Part shown: positions 45,613 to 56,951 of the stretch, piece by piece
How positions within the stretch are numbered: the first letter of the stretch is position 1
Layout: every line of letters begins with the position of its first letter
Assembly (NCBI RefSeq): GCF_947488465.1
Contig: NZ_CANKZA010000001.1
Location: forward strand, 310,001 to 374,000
Direction: 5' to 3'
DNA from: an uncultured Microbacterium sp.
Lineage (GTDB): Bacteria; Actinomycetota; Actinomycetes; Actinomycetales; Microbacteriaceae
Length of the DNA stretch: 64,000 nucleotides
Notes under the pieces: generated by a model
The model's input: the letters and a program-made list of their open reading frames with translations, nothing else
What the model was told of the DNA's origin: nothing
Databases searched by the model: none
Program-made: the position numbers and the translations under genes

Positions 45613-45732
45613 ATGTGTTCGCCGATCACCTGCACGACCTGTGGCAAGACGACGTGGACCGGATGCGGTCTCCACATCGAGAGTGCGCTCGAAGGCGTTC
45701 CGGCCGAGGGCCGGTGCACCTGCGCCCGCTGA
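45613..45732 (+). CDS. 39-aa cysteine-rich mini-protein
   Basis: The ORF codes for six cysteines in 39 residues: MCSP, TCTTCGKTTW, TGCGLH and GRCTCAR, a likely zinc-ribbon-like fold (CxxC ... CxC plus His). A strong GAGGAGG sits five bases before the ATG. It begins 23 bp after the thiolase stop and may share that transcript. Short proteins with a CTTCGK-W-GCG-H pattern recur in actinobacteria, but I know no function. A redox or metal-binding role is possible. Confidence 0.7.
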   Translation: MCSPITCTTCGKTTWTGCGLHIESALEGVPAEGRCTCAR

Positions 45733-45740
45733 GGTGACGC

Positions 45741-45995
45741 TCAGGCGCCGAGACGGCGCTTGAGCAGCTTCTGCTCCTTGCCGGACACCGGCGAGTCGGG
45801 TGCGATCAGCTTGCCGCGGCCCGCGCGATAGGTGTCGACGATCGTCCCGATCGACAGCGCGAGTGTGATCCCCCAGCTGAGCCACGCCAGGCCTTGGCGC
45901 CAGGTGAACGGTGCATCACCGCGGATCCCGCGCAGCAGCGCCATGCCGGTGGACAGAGCCGTGATGATCCCAGTGCCGAAGAGGTACTTGCGCAT
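45741..45995 (-). CDS. small membrane protein, 84 aa
   Basis: Two hydrophobic segments (YLFGTGIITALSTGMALL near the start and WLSWGITLALSIGTIVDTY) and a basic tail ending KEQKLLKRRLGA. TAGCGT lies six bases before the ATG (leaderless). Function unknown. It converges on the Cys-rich mini-protein with an 8-bp gap. Confidence 0.7.
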   Translation of the reverse strand: MRKYLFGTGIITALSTGMALLRGIRGDAPFTWRQGLAWLSWGITLALSIGTIVDTYRAGRGKLIAPDSPVSGKEQKLLKRRLGA

Positions 45996-46084
45996 GTGCC
46001 CACGCTACCCGGGCTTTGCCTCCTCTGCGCCCTTGTTAGCCTGGGTTCAGGTCTGCCGACACACAGGTCTGCCGAAGGAGCCCC

Positions 46085-47512
46085 GTGAGCGCCCCCACTT
46101 CCGCCGCCGATTTCGTGGTGGTGTCCAATCGACTTCCGGTCGACCGTTCCGACGATGACAAGGAACCGTGGCGGCCGTCGCCGGGCGGTCTGGTCGCGGC
46201 GCTCGAACCGGTGCTCCAAGCATCGGGAGGAGCGTGGGTGGGGTGGCCCGGCCAGCCGGACCTCGAGGTCGACCCGTTCGAGTTCGATGGCATGGCGCTC
46301 GTTCCCGTCGCCCTGACGGCAGACGACGTCGAGTTGTACTACGAGGGCTTCTCGAACGACACGATCTGGCCCCTGTACCACGACGTGATCTCGCCCCCGG
46401 CCTATCACCGCGTCTGGTGGGACGCCTACGTGCGCGTGAACCGTGCGTTCGCGGAGGCGGCCGCATCCATCGCCGCGCCGGAGGCGACCGTCTGGGTTCA
46501 CGACTACCAGCTGCAACTCGTGCCTCGCATGCTCCGTGAACTCCGCCCGGACGTGGTGATCGGCTATTTCCATCACATTCCGTTCCCGGCATACGGCATC
46601 TACGCGCAGCTGCCCTGGCGTCGTCAGGTTCTCGAGGGTTTGCTCGGTGCCGATGTCATCGGTTTCCAGCGGGTGCAGGATGCGGGCAACTTCGCCCGCG
46701 CTGTCCGGCGTCAACTCGGGTTCGAGACGAAGGCGGGATCGATCCGGGTACCCGTGGAGGGTGCGCCCGATCGCGTGGCCGTCTCGAAGGCCTATCCGAT
46801 CTCGATCGACGTCGCGACATATGACGAGCTGGCCCGTCGACCGGACGTGCAGGCGCGCGCGCAAGAGATCAGGGAGAGTCTCGGGTCGCCCGACACGATC
46901 TTGTTCGGCGTCGATCGACTGGATTACACCAAGGGGATCACGCACCGGCTGAAGGCCTATGGCGAACTCCTCGCCGAGCACCGCCTCGAGGTGGAAGACG
47001 TCACCCTTGTCCAGGTCGCCAGCCCCAGCCGTGAACGCGTGGCCGCCTATATGCAATTGCGCGACGAGATCGAGTTGACGGTCGGACGCATCAACGGTGA
47101 CCACGACACGGTCGGCCACACCGCGATCCGATACCTTCATCACTCGTATCCGCGTGAGGAGATGGTCGCGCTCTACCTCGCTGCCGACGTCATGCTCGTC
47201 ACCGCACTTCGCGACGGTATGAACCTCGTCGCGAAGGAGTACATCGCCAGTCGGGTCGACAACCGCGGCGTGCTGGTGTTGAGCGAGTTCACCGGAGCCG
47301 CAGACGAACTCACACAGGCCGTCAAAGTCAATCCGCACGATATCGAGGGCTTGAAAGATGCCATCGTGCAGGCGATCCAGATGCCGCCGGCGGAGCAGAC
47401 CCGACGGATGCGGGCACTCCGGCGCCGGGTGCGCGACCACGATGTCTCGGATTGGTCGCGCGGATTCCTCACGGATCTCGACCGGGCACGCACACGGGGG
47501 CACCGCTCGTGA
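46085..47512 (+). CDS. otsA: trehalose-6-phosphate synthase
   Basis: 475 residues, GT20 family. It joins UDP-glucose (or ADP/GDP-glucose) and glucose-6-phosphate. VVVSNRLPV at the N-terminus, WVHDYQLQLVPRMLRE, YFHHIPFPAYGIYAQLPWR, FGVDRLDYTKGITHRLKAY and LRDGMNLVAKEYIASR are all family landmarks. The GTG start follows a weak GAAGGAG; a TAGCCT box lies at 46037-46042. otsB overlaps its stop by 4 bp. Confidence 0.96.
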   Translation: MSAPTSAADFVVVSNRLPVDRSDDDKEPWRPSPGGLVAALEPVLQASGGAWVGWPGQPDLEVDPFEFDGMALVPVALTADDVELYYEGFSNDTIWPLYHDVISPPAYHRVWWDAYVRVNRAFAEAAASIAAPEATVWVHDYQLQLVPRMLRELRPDVVIGYFHHIPFPAYGIYAQLPWRRQVLEGLLGADVIGFQRVQDAGNFARAVRRQLGFETKAGSIRVPVEGAPDRVAVSKAYPISIDVATYDELARRPDVQARAQEIRESLGSPDTILFGVDRLDYTKGITHRLKAYGELLAEHRLEVEDVTLVQVASPSRERVAAYMQLRDEIELTVGRINGDHDTVGHTAIRYLHHSYPREEMVALYLAADVMLVTALRDGMNLVAKEYIASRVDNRGVLVLSEFTGAADELTQAVKVNPHDIEGLKDAIVQAIQMPPAEQTRRMRALRRRVRDHDVSDWSRGFLTDLDRARTRGHRS

Positions 47513-48276
47513 CACCGGACGAGGCAGTGCGCGAGCTGGCGGCCACCGAGCGGCTTCTCGTGGCGCTGGATTTCGACGGAACCCTCGCTCCGCTACAGGA
47601 CGACCCGATGGCCTCGCGGATGACACCGGACGCCGCCGCCGCGGTCGCGGCGCTGGTCGCGGCGCCGGAGACGACCGTCGCGTTCGTGTCGGGACGCGCC
47701 CTCCGGGACCTGCGTGTCATCGCCGATCACGATGACGACTCGTCGATCCTGTTGGCGGGTTCTCACGGTGCCGAGCAGTGGCCGACGGATGCCGATGTCA
47801 CCGCCGACGGTGCCGCCGAGGTGTTGCGGGATGAACTCTGCACGCGTGCCGAGATGGCGGTCGCGGGGTGCGAGGGAGCCTGGATCGAGCACAAGGAGTT
47901 CGGATTCGCGCTCCACACGCGGCTCGCCCGGCCCGCCGCCGCGAGTGAAGCAGCCCGCGCGGTCGATACGATCGTCGCCGCGACAGCGCCCGAATGGCGC
48001 CGCCGCACCGGTCACGACATCCTCGAGTTCTCGTTCCGCGAGGAGGGCAAGGACGTCGCCATCGCGCGCCTCCGGCGCCTCACGGCTGCCACTGCCGTGT
48101 TGTTCGCCGGTGATGACGTCACGGATGAAGATGCCCTGCGCTCTCTTGGCCCCGGCGATGTCGGCGTGCGGGTCGGACCGGGGGAGACCGCGGCGGCCGT
48201 GCGTGTGGGGGACATTACAGAACTCGCCGAGATGCTTGTACACCTGGCGCGCGAGCGTACCCTCGCCCGGCAATAG
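47509..48276 (+). CDS. otsB: trehalose-6-phosphate phosphatase
   Basis: 255 residues, HAD superfamily. ALDFDGTLAPLQDDP holds the nucleophilic Asp, AFVSGRALRDL the second motif, and LFAGDDVTDEDALRSL the metal-binding Asp pair. It dephosphorylates the otsA product to trehalose, an osmoprotectant. The GTG start overlaps the otsA stop (GTGA); longer upstream frames lie inside otsA. Confidence 0.95.
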   Translation: MTPDEAVRELAATERLLVALDFDGTLAPLQDDPMASRMTPDAAAAVAALVAAPETTVAFVSGRALRDLRVIADHDDDSSILLAGSHGAEQWPTDADVTADGAAEVLRDELCTRAEMAVAGCEGAWIEHKEFGFALHTRLARPAAASEAARAVDTIVAATAPEWRRRTGHDILEFSFREEGKDVAIARLRRLTAATAVLFAGDDVTDEDALRSLGPGDVGVRVGPGETAAAVRVGDITELAEMLVHLARERTLARQ

Positions 48277-48285
48277 ACTTCAAGA

Positions 48286-49992
48286 ATGCCCGCGAGCACT
48301 GACCCCATCGATATCAAGCCGCGCAGTCGCGTGGTCACCGACGGCATCGAAGCCACGACTTCCCGCGGAATGCTCCGCGCGGTGGGAATGGGTGATGAGG
48401 ACTGGGAGAAGCCGCAGATCGGCATCGCTTCCAGCTGGAACGAGATCACGCCCTGCAACCTGTCCCTGGATCGACTGGCCCAGGGAGCGAAGGAAGGCGT
48501 GCACTCCGGTGGCGGCTATCCGCTGCAGTTCGGCACGATTTCGGTCTCCGACGGGATCTCCATGGGACACGAGGGGATGCACTTCTCGCTCGTGAGCCGC
48601 GAGGTGATCGCCGACTCCGTCGAGACCGTCGTCATGGCCGAGCGCCTGGACGGCACCGTCCTGCTCGCCGGCTGTGACAAGTCGCTGCCCGGCATGCTGA
48701 TGGCCGCAGCCCGCCTGGATCTTGCCGGGGTCTTCCTCTACGCCGGGTCGATCGCGCCCGGCTGGGTAAAGCTCACCGATGGCACGGAGAAGGAAGTCAC
48801 GATCATCGACTCCTTCGAAGCCGTCGGCGCGTGCAAGGCCGGCACCATGAGCGAAGAAGATCTCAAACGCATCGAGTGCGCGATTGCCCCGGGTGAAGGC
48901 GCGTGCGGCGGCATGTACACCGCCAACACCATGGCCTCCGTCGCCGAGGCGCTCGGGATGAGCCTGCCCGGCTCGGCGTCGCCGCCGTCGGCCGACCGTC
49001 GTCGCGACTATTACGCCCACCGCTCCGGTGAGGCCGTCGTGAACATGCTCCGCCAGGGGATCACGGCCCGCGACATCATGACCAAGAAGGCGTTCGAGAA
49101 CGCGATCACGGTAGCGATGGCGCTGGGCGGCTCGACCAACGTCGTCCTGCACCTCCTCGCGATCGCGCGCGAAGCCGACGTCGAGCTCACCCTCGACGAC
49201 TTCAACCGCATCGGTGACAAGGTCCCGCACCTGGCCGACATGAAGCCCTTCGGCCGCTTCGTCATGGCCGACGTCGACCGACACGGCGGCATCCCCGTGC
49301 TCATGAAGGCTCTGCTGGATGCCGGCCTTATCCACGGTGATGCGCTCACCGTCACCGGCAAGACCGTCGCCGAAAACCTCGAGGCTCTGAACCCCGACCC
49401 GCTGGATGGCACGGTCATCCGCACCCTCGACAACCCCATCCACGCGACCGGCGGCATCACGATCCTCAAGGGCTCGTTCGCCCCCGACGGCGCCGTGGTC
49501 AAGACGGCCGGCTTCGACGCGTCGGTGTTCGAAGGCCCCGCGCGGGTGTTCGAGCGCGAGCGCGGCGCGATGGATGCGCTCACCAACGGTGACATCGCCG
49601 CGGGCGACGTCATCGTCATCCGCTACGAAGGGCCGAAGGGTGGCCCCGGCATGCGCGAGATGCTCGCGATCACCGCGGCCATCAAGGGCGCGGGGCTCGG
49701 AAAAGATGTACTACTGTTGACGGACGGACGATTCTCAGGCGGCACAACCGGCCTGTGCATCGGCCACATAGCACCCGAAGCAGTGGACGCTGGTCCCATT
49801 GCCTTCGTGCGCGATGGTGATCTGATACGGGTCGATATCGCGGCTCGCTCTCTCGACCTACTCGTCGACGAGGCAGAGCTGAACTCCCGCCGCAACGGCT
49901 GGGAGCCCCTTCCCCCGCGCTATACCCGTGGCGTCCTGGCGAAATACTCGAAGCTCGTGCGCTCCGCTGCGGAGGGCGCGACGACGGGTTGA
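48286..49992 (+). CDS. ilvD: dihydroxy-acid dehydratase
   Basis: 568 residues. It dehydrates 2,3-dihydroxy acids in isoleucine and valine synthesis using an Fe-S cluster. The cluster cysteines are seen at [12 protein letters not shown] and [35 protein letters not shown] lies near the C-terminus. TAGACT six bases before the ATG suggests a leaderless message. First gene of the ilvDBNC cluster. Confidence 0.96.
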   Translation: MPASTDPIDIKPRSRVVTDGIEATTSRGMLRAVGMGDEDWEKPQIGIASSWNEITPCNLSLDRLAQGAKEGVHSGGGYPLQFGTISVSDGISMGHEGMHFSLVSREVIADSVETVVMAERLDGTVLLAGCDKSLPGMLMAAARLDLAGVFLYAGSIAPGWVKLTDGTEKEVTIIDSFEAVGACKAGTMSEEDLKRIECAIAPGEGACGGMYTANTMASVAEALGMSLPGSASPPSADRRRDYYAHRSGEAVVNMLRQGITARDIMTKKAFENAITVAMALGGSTNVVLHLLAIAREADVELTLDDFNRIGDKVPHLADMKPFGRFVMADVDRHGGIPVLMKALLDAGLIHGDALTVTGKTVAENLEALNPDPLDGTVIRTLDNPIHATGGITILKGSFAPDGAVVKTAGFDASVFEGPARVFERERGAMDALTNGDIAAGDVIVIRYEGPKGGPGMREMLAITAAIKGAGLGKDVLLLTDGRFSGGTTGLCIGHIAPEAVDAGPIAFVRDGDLIRVDIAARSLDLLVDEAELNSRRNGWEPLPPRYTRGVLAKYSKLVRSAAEGATTG

Positions 49993-50027
49993 GCCGTCCC
50001 GACACACCAACATCAGAGGTCACTTTC

Positions 50028-51830
50028 ATGTCCTTCGACACTGCGGCCGTTCCCCGCCCGCCCGCCCGAAGCGGTTCTGCTCCGATCTTGACCGGAGCCC
50101 AAGCCGTCGTCCGATCCCTGGAGCTGCTGGGGGTGACTGACGTCTTCGGCCTGCCCGGTGGCGCGATCCTCCCGGTCTACGACCCGCTCATGGATTCCAC
50201 CGAGCTGCGACACATCCTCGTGCGTCACGAGCAGGGCGCCGGCCATGCCGCCGAAGGCTACGCCTCGGCATCCGGCAGGACCGGCGTTGCGATCGCGACG
50301 AGTGGCCCCGGTGCGACGAACCTCGTCACGGCGATCGCCGACGCCTACATGGACTCGGTGCCGATCGTCTGCATCACCGGGCAGGTCTTCTCGACGCTGA
50401 TGGGTACCGACGCGTTCCAGGAAGCCGACATCGTGGGCATCACGATGCCGATCACGAAGCACTCCTTCCTCGTGAAGGATGCCGCGGAGATCCCCGCCGC
50501 GATCGCGGCCGCGTTCGAGATCGCGTCGACCGGCCGGCCAGGCCCCGTGCTCGTCGACGTCACGAAAGACGCGCAGCAGGCCGAGGCACCGTTCATCTGG
50601 CCGCCGAAAATCGACCTGCCGGGCTACCGTCCCGTCACGAAGGCGCACGGCAAGCAGATCCAAGCGGCCGCGCAGCTGCTGGCGACCGCCAAGAAGCCCG
50701 TTCTCTACGTGGGTGGCGGGGTCATTCGCGCGAAGGCCTCGGCAGAACTGCTGCGCTTTGCGGAGTCGACGGGTGCACCGGTCGTGACGACCCTCATGGC
50801 GCGCGGTGCCTTCCCGGATTCCCACCCGCAGCAGCTCGGCATGCCGGGTATGCACGGCACCGTCCCGGCGGTGCTGGCTCTCCAGGAAGCGGACCTCCTC
50901 GTTTCGCTCGGTGCTCGCTTCGACGATCGGGTGACCGGAAAAGCATCCCTCTTCGCTCCGAACGCGAAGGTCGTTCACGTCGACATCGACCCCGCCGAGA
51001 TCTCGAAGATCCGGACGGCCGATGTCCCGATCGTCGGAGATCTCAAAGACGTGCTCGTCGACCTCGACGCCGCGTACGCCGGTGCGAGTGCGGGCGGTGC
51101 GGCCGCCGATACGACCGAGTGGTGGTCCTACCTCGACGGACTCCGCACCGAGTTCCCGCTCGGCTACACCCAGCCGAGCGACGGGCTGATGTCGCCGCAG
51201 TATGTGATCTCGCGCATCGGCGCGCTGACCGGGCCCGAGGGCGTCTACGCCGCGGGTGTCGGGCAGCACCAGATGTGGGCGGCGCAGTTCATCACGTACG
51301 AACGCCCGAACGCCTGGCTGAACTCCGGCGGCGCCGGCACGATGGGCTACTCGGTTCCCGCCGCGATGGGCGCGAAGGTCGCTGAACCCGATCGCACCGT
51401 CTGGGCGATCGACGGCGACGGATGCTTCCAGATGACCAATCAGGAACTCGCGACGTGCGTCATCAACAACATCCCGATCAAGGTCGCGATCATCAACAAC
51501 TCCAGCCTCGGCATGGTGCGTCAGTGGCAGACGCTCTTCTATGACGGGCGCTACTCGAACACGAACCTCAACACCGGTCACGGCAGCATCCGCGTCCCCG
51601 ACTTCGTCAAGCTCGCCGAGGCCTACGGATGCCTCGCGCTGCGCGTCGAAAAGGAAGAGGACGTCGATGCAGCCATCCAGACGGCGCTGGCCACAAACGA
51701 CCGCCCCGTCGTGATCGACTTCGTCGTGTCGGCCGACGCCATGGTGTGGCCGATGGTGCCGCAGGGCGTCAGCAACAGTTACGTCCAATACGCCCGCGAT
51801 CACGCGCCGAGCTTCGATCAGGAGGACTGA
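50028..51830 (+). CDS. ilvB: acetolactate synthase large subunit
   Basis: 600 residues. ThDP-dependent first common step of branched-chain amino acid synthesis. [13 protein letters not shown], catalytic Glu in [14 protein letters not shown], and the ThDP motif [17 protein letters not shown] ending in AIINN are present. The ATG at 50028 (AGAGGT upstream) is preferred to an in-frame start overlapping ilvD. Works with the ilvN product. Confidence 0.96.
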   Translation: MSFDTAAVPRPPARSGSAPILTGAQAVVRSLELLGVTDVFGLPGGAILPVYDPLMDSTELRHILVRHEQGAGHAAEGYASASGRTGVAIATSGPGATNLVTAIADAYMDSVPIVCITGQVFSTLMGTDAFQEADIVGITMPITKHSFLVKDAAEIPAAIAAAFEIASTGRPGPVLVDVTKDAQQAEAPFIWPPKIDLPGYRPVTKAHGKQIQAAAQLLATAKKPVLYVGGGVIRAKASAELLRFAESTGAPVVTTLMARGAFPDSHPQQLGMPGMHGTVPAVLALQEADLLVSLGARFDDRVTGKASLFAPNAKVVHVDIDPAEISKIRTADVPIVGDLKDVLVDLDAAYAGASAGGAAADTTEWWSYLDGLRTEFPLGYTQPSDGLMSPQYVISRIGALTGPEGVYAAGVGQHQMWAAQFITYERPNAWLNSGGAGTMGYSVPAAMGAKVAEPDRTVWAIDGDGCFQMTNQELATCVINNIPIKVAIINNSSLGMVRQWQTLFYDGRYSNTNLNTGHGSIRVPDFVKLAEAYGCLALRVEKEEDVDAAIQTALATNDRPVVIDFVVSADAMVWPMVPQGVSNSYVQYARDHAPSFDQED

Positions 51831-51831
51831 G

Positions 51832-53402
<1,571 letters not shown>

Positions 53403-53485
53403 CGCACAAGCTCTCGGCATACACGCCGAGCAGGTCGCTCATCGAGTGCCGCCGCAGGCGGCCTATCGCGATGATCGCCACACCG

Positions 53486-53514
53486 GGCCCGGTCCCTTAC
53501 AAGGGGGCCGGGCC
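53486..53514 (+). terminator. terminator downstream of ilvC
   Basis: GGGCCCGGTCCC ... GGGGGCCGGGCC hairpin with a short TTACAA loop, followed by TTCGG. It lies between the ilvC stop and the cutC promoter. Confidence 0.8.
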
Positions 53515-53551
53515 TTCGGCGTCTCTGCGCGCCCTTGCTAGCGTGAGAGGC

Positions 53552-54277
53552 ATGACCCTCAGCGTCGAAATCGCCGTTCAGGACTCCGCCGGAGCGCGCG
53601 CCGCCATCGCGGCCGGAGCCGATCGCCTGGAACTGTGCTCCGCGCTCGGCATCGGCGGGCTGACGCCATCGGTTGCGGCACTGGATGCGGTGCTCGCCGC
53701 GGTCGACCCGACGCTCGTGAATGTGCTCGTCCGGCCGCGCGGCGGTGGGTTCGTGTACGCGCCCGACGACGTCGACCTGGTCGCCGCCGACATTCGCGCG
53801 GCAGTGTTGCGCGGGGCGGGCGGTGTCGTCGTCGGTGCGTTGACGGTGGACGGCGCGGTCGACCGTGCCGCACTCGAACAGTGGCGGGATGCCGCGGGAA
53901 ACGCCACCGTCGTCTTTCACCGTGCAATCGATGCGGTCCCCGACCCGCTGGTCGCTCTGACGCAGCTGCAAGAACTGGGGGTGGATCGGATCCTCACGTC
54001 GGGCGGTGCCGTTCGGTCGGTCGACGGCATCCCGATTCTTGCTGAGCTTGTGCGCTGCCGCGGATCGGTCGAGATCATGGCCGGCGGGGGAGTGCAGGTA
54101 GCGGACATCGCCGCCATCGCGGCAACGGGGGTTGGAGCGGTCCATCTGTCCGCGCGGACGCTCATCGGCCTCGACGCGCCGGCTGGTCCGGGCGGTGGCA
54201 CGGCCGGACACGACGCGACCGACGCGCGCATCGTCGCGGCGGCCGTCATGGCGGCACGTAATACGCTGAAGCCGTGA
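53552..54277 (+). CDS. cutC: CutC family protein
   Basis: 241 residues, TIM-barrel CutC family. VEIAVQDSAGARAAIAAGADRLELCS, RPRGGGFVY, VFHRAIDAV and ILTSGGAVRSV are the family landmarks. It was named for copper homeostasis, but the enzymatic activity is not settled. TAGCGT lies seven bases upstream of the ATG (leaderless). The frame extends upstream into ilvC as a shadow. The next gene overlaps its stop by 4 bp. Confidence 0.93.
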   Translation: MTLSVEIAVQDSAGARAAIAAGADRLELCSALGIGGLTPSVAALDAVLAAVDPTLVNVLVRPRGGGFVYAPDDVDLVAADIRAAVLRGAGGVVVGALTVDGAVDRAALEQWRDAAGNATVVFHRAIDAVPDPLVALTQLQELGVDRILTSGGAVRSVDGIPILAELVRCRGSVEIMAGGGVQVADIAAIAATGVGAVHLSARTLIGLDAPAGPGGGTAGHDATDARIVAAAVMAARNTLKP

Positions 54278-54753
54278 ACAGCGGACGCGACGATCATGCC
54301 CTGAGCTGGGATGGCGATGATGACCCCACGATGGACGTCGGCGGTCCGGCCCCGGCGTTGCCGGACGGCTTCACCGCGGTCGGTCGAGGCAGCGACGATG
54401 TCGGTCACATCAACGATGACGGCACGATCACTCCGGCCGGCGAACCGGCGCCCCTCGGCAGTGCGGCCCTCGTGACGCTGGGAGTGATCGGCGGCATCTA
54501 TGCGCTCTACGTCATCGGCTGGATCATCGGCGGGGTGCGACTGCAAGACACGGCGAATTTCCTGGTGAGCCCCGTCGGATACGGTGCCGCACTCTGGCTG
54601 GCGGTGGCGGCACCGATTCTCTGGTTCGTGACGGCCTTCGTCCTCACCCGCGCCGCGAAGTCATGGATCCGCATCAGCGCTCTTGTCGCCGGACTCGCCC
54701 TGATGGTGCCGTGGCCGTTCATTCTGGTCGGCGCAGTCGGGACAGTGGCCTGA
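54274..54753 (+). CDS. membrane protein of unknown function, 159 aa
   Basis: Acidic N-terminal half (about 70 residues, DDPTMDVGGPAP and similar) followed by three hydrophobic segments (ALVTLGVIGGIYALYVIGWI, AALWLAVAAPILWFVTAFVL, ISALVAGLALMVPWPFILVG). The GTG overlaps the cutC stop, and TACGCT six bases before it could also start a leaderless message. Coupled to the next small membrane protein. Not recognised. Confidence 0.75.
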   Translation: MNSGRDDHALSWDGDDDPTMDVGGPAPALPDGFTAVGRGSDDVGHINDDGTITPAGEPAPLGSAALVTLGVIGGIYALYVIGWIIGGVRLQDTANFLVSPVGYGAALWLAVAAPILWFVTAFVLTRAAKSWIRISALVAGLALMVPWPFILVGAVGTVA

Positions 54754-55097
54754 TGAGCATCGAGTCTGCCGTGCCCATGCGACGCCAGCCGACGTGGGTC
54801 ACCGTGACCATCGCGGGCTTCTTCGGCCTGTTCTACGCTTACGCGGTCTGGAACGCCCTCGATTTCCTGGTGACGCAAGCGTCGGGCCCTCTCGGACTCA
54901 ATACCTACGGCTGGTTCGTCCTGTTGCTCGCCGTGGTCTTCCCGGTGATTGCGTTCGGCGTCGCTTTCGCGCTCGGATGGCGCCGCCCCTGGTGGGAGAT
55001 GGGCCTGGTGCTGCTGACAGGGCTCGCTCTCGTCGCGGTGTTCTGGCTCAACATCGTCGCCTACAGCGCCTCCTACGGCGCGTCGCTCCTCGGCTGA
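54753..55097 (+). CDS. membrane protein of unknown function, 114 aa
   Basis: Three hydrophobic segments: TVTIAGFFGLFYAYAVWNAL, WFVLLLAVVFPVIAFGVAFA and GLVLLTGLALVAVFWLNIVA. Start and previous stop share a base (TGATG), so it is co-translated with its neighbour and the two may form a complex. Not recognised. Confidence 0.72.
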   Translation: MSIESAVPMRRQPTWVTVTIAGFFGLFYAYAVWNALDFLVTQASGPLGLNTYGWFVLLLAVVFPVIAFGVAFALGWRRPWWEMGLVLLTGLALVAVFWLNIVAYSASYGASLLG

Positions 55098-55208
55098 GTT
55101 CGTCATACGGTCCAGACGCCGGGGGAGACCCCGATAAGCTGAGACAGCTGTGGCCCCCGATGGTGCGGCCTGCGGCATCCCCACCCGCATCTCAAAGGTC
55201 TGCCTGCC

Positions 55209-56813
55209 GTGTCGAAGCCTGTCGTCCTCATCGCCGAAGAACTCTCACCCGCCACGATCGATGCGCTGGGGCCGGACTTCGATGTCCGCCACGTCGACGG
55301 CGCCGATCGGGCGGCGCTCCTGCCCGCGCTGGCCGAGGCACACGCCGTGCTGATCCGGTCCGCCACGAAGATGGATGCCGAGGCCATCGCCGCGGCGCCC
55401 GCGCTCAAGGTCATCGCCCGCGCCGGTGTCGGCCTCGACAACGTCGACATCAAGTCGGCCACGACGGCCGGTGTCATGGTCGTCAATGCACCGACCTCGA
55501 ACATCATCTCGGCCGCCGAGCTCACGGTCGGTCACATCTTGAGTCTTGCTCGCCACATTCCCGCCGCGCACGCGTCGCTCGCCGCCGGCGCGTGGAAGCG
55601 GAGCTCGTTCACCGGCACGGAGCTGTTCGAGAAGACCGTCGGCATCATCGGTCTCGGTCGCATCGGTGGCCTCATCGCCGCCCGATTGCAGGGTTTCGGC
55701 GTCTCCGTGGTTGCCTACGACCCGTACGTCACCCCGGCGCGTGCGCAGCAGCTCGGTGTCACGCTCCTGAGCCTTGACGATCTCCTGGCGCAGAGCGACT
55801 TCGTCACCATCCACATGCCGAAGACGCCCGAAACGACCGGCATGATCTCCACGGCACAGTTTGCGCTCATGAAGCCGACCGCCTTCGTCGTCAACGTCGC
55901 CCGCGGCGGGTTGATCGACGAAGAAGCGCTCTACACGGCGCTCACGACCGGCGAGATCGCCGGTGCCGGTCTCGACGTCTTCACGAGCGAGCCGCCGAAA
56001 GAAGATGGCACGGCCTTCCCCCTGCTCGCCCTGCCGAACGTGATCGTCACGCCGCACCTGGGCGCCTCGACCGACGAGGCACAGGAGAAGGCCGGCGTAT
56101 CGGTCGCGCGGTCGGTCAAGCTCGCCCTCGAGGGCGACCTCGTTCCCGACGCCGTCAACGTCGCCGGTGGCGTCATCGACCCGTTCGTCCGCCCGGGCAT
56201 CGCGCTCGTCGAGCAGCTGGGTCAGGTCTTCGCCGGACTCGCCCCGGCGGCGCTGACGAATCTCGACATCGAGGTGCGGGGTGAGCTCGCGAACTACGAC
56301 GTGAGCGTCTACCGCCTCGCGGCGCTCAAGGGCATCTTCACGAACATCGTCAGCGAGAACGTCTCCTACGTCAACGCGCCGCTGTTCGCCGAGCAGCGCG
56401 GCATCGAGACACGTCTCATCGTCGAAGCCGAAAGCCCGCTGTACCGCAACATCACGATCCTCCGCGGCACGCTCGCCGACGGTACCGTGCTCACGGTCGC
56501 CGGCACGCTTGCGGGGACCCGCATGGTCCCCAAGATCGTGGAGATCAACGGCTACGAGATCGAAGTGCCGATCGAGGCTCACCACATCGTCATGCGGTAC
56601 GCCGACCGCCCCGGCATCGTCGCGATCTACGGGCAGAAGCTCGGCGAAGCGGGCATCAACATCGCCGGCCTTTTCGTCGCGCATCCCGATGCCAGCGGCC
56701 GCGCCCTCTCGGTGTTGACGGTCGACTCGCCGGTGCCGGACGGCATCCTCGATCAGATGCGCGAGTCCGTCGGCGCCGATCTCTTCCGTCAGATCGAGAT
56801 CACCGAAGCCTGA
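55209..56813 (+). CDS. serA: D-3-phosphoglycerate dehydrogenase
   Basis: 534 residues, the long type with a regulatory tail as in mycobacteria. First step of serine synthesis. Catalytic and NAD domains (1-320): IARAGVGLDNVDI, GIIGLGRIGGLIAAR, NVARGGLIDEEAL, VTPHLGASTDEAQ with the catalytic His. Then an ASB-type domain and a C-terminal ACT domain (RYADRPGIVAIYGQKLGEAG) that senses serine. The GTG start has AAAGG upstream; a TAAGCT box near 55134 gives a ~65-nt leader. Confidence 0.96.
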   Translation: MSKPVVLIAEELSPATIDALGPDFDVRHVDGADRAALLPALAEAHAVLIRSATKMDAEAIAAAPALKVIARAGVGLDNVDIKSATTAGVMVVNAPTSNIISAAELTVGHILSLARHIPAAHASLAAGAWKRSSFTGTELFEKTVGIIGLGRIGGLIAARLQGFGVSVVAYDPYVTPARAQQLGVTLLSLDDLLAQSDFVTIHMPKTPETTGMISTAQFALMKPTAFVVNVARGGLIDEEALYTALTTGEIAGAGLDVFTSEPPKEDGTAFPLLALPNVIVTPHLGASTDEAQEKAGVSVARSVKLALEGDLVPDAVNVAGGVIDPFVRPGIALVEQLGQVFAGLAPAALTNLDIEVRGELANYDVSVYRLAALKGIFTNIVSENVSYVNAPLFAEQRGIETRLIVEAESPLYRNITILRGTLADGTVLTVAGTLAGTRMVPKIVEINGYEIEVPIEAHHIVMRYADRPGIVAIYGQKLGEAGINIAGLFVAHPDASGRALSVLTVDSPVPDGILDQMRESVGADLFRQIEITEA

Positions 56814-56829
56814 CCGCTTCAACATCTGC

Positions 56830-56926
56830 CGAGCCGACACCTTCCGCACGAGCCGACACGCTCCGCGCGAACCGACAGGTTGCGTGCGCGCGCAGCATGT
56901 CGGCTCGCGCGAAAACTGTCGGCTCG
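56830..56926. repeat. five-copy CGAGCCGACA repeat cluster
   Basis: Direct copies CGAGCCGACAC at 56830-56840 and 56849-56859, a variant CGAACCGACA at 56868-56877, and inverted copies TGTCGGCTCG at 56898-56907 and 56917-56926. Two large hairpins are possible. It fills the gap between the convergent serA and tetR genes and may act as a terminator or be a dispersed repeat. Confidence 0.75.
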
Positions 56927-56951
56927 CGGGCGGGGGGATCGACGGGGTGAG

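Noticed and set aside
48100..48285. T-box or attenuator leader before ilvD.
   Set aside because: The TAGACT box leaves only 6 bp before the ATG and the rest upstream is otsB coding sequence, so there is no leader RNA to hold one.
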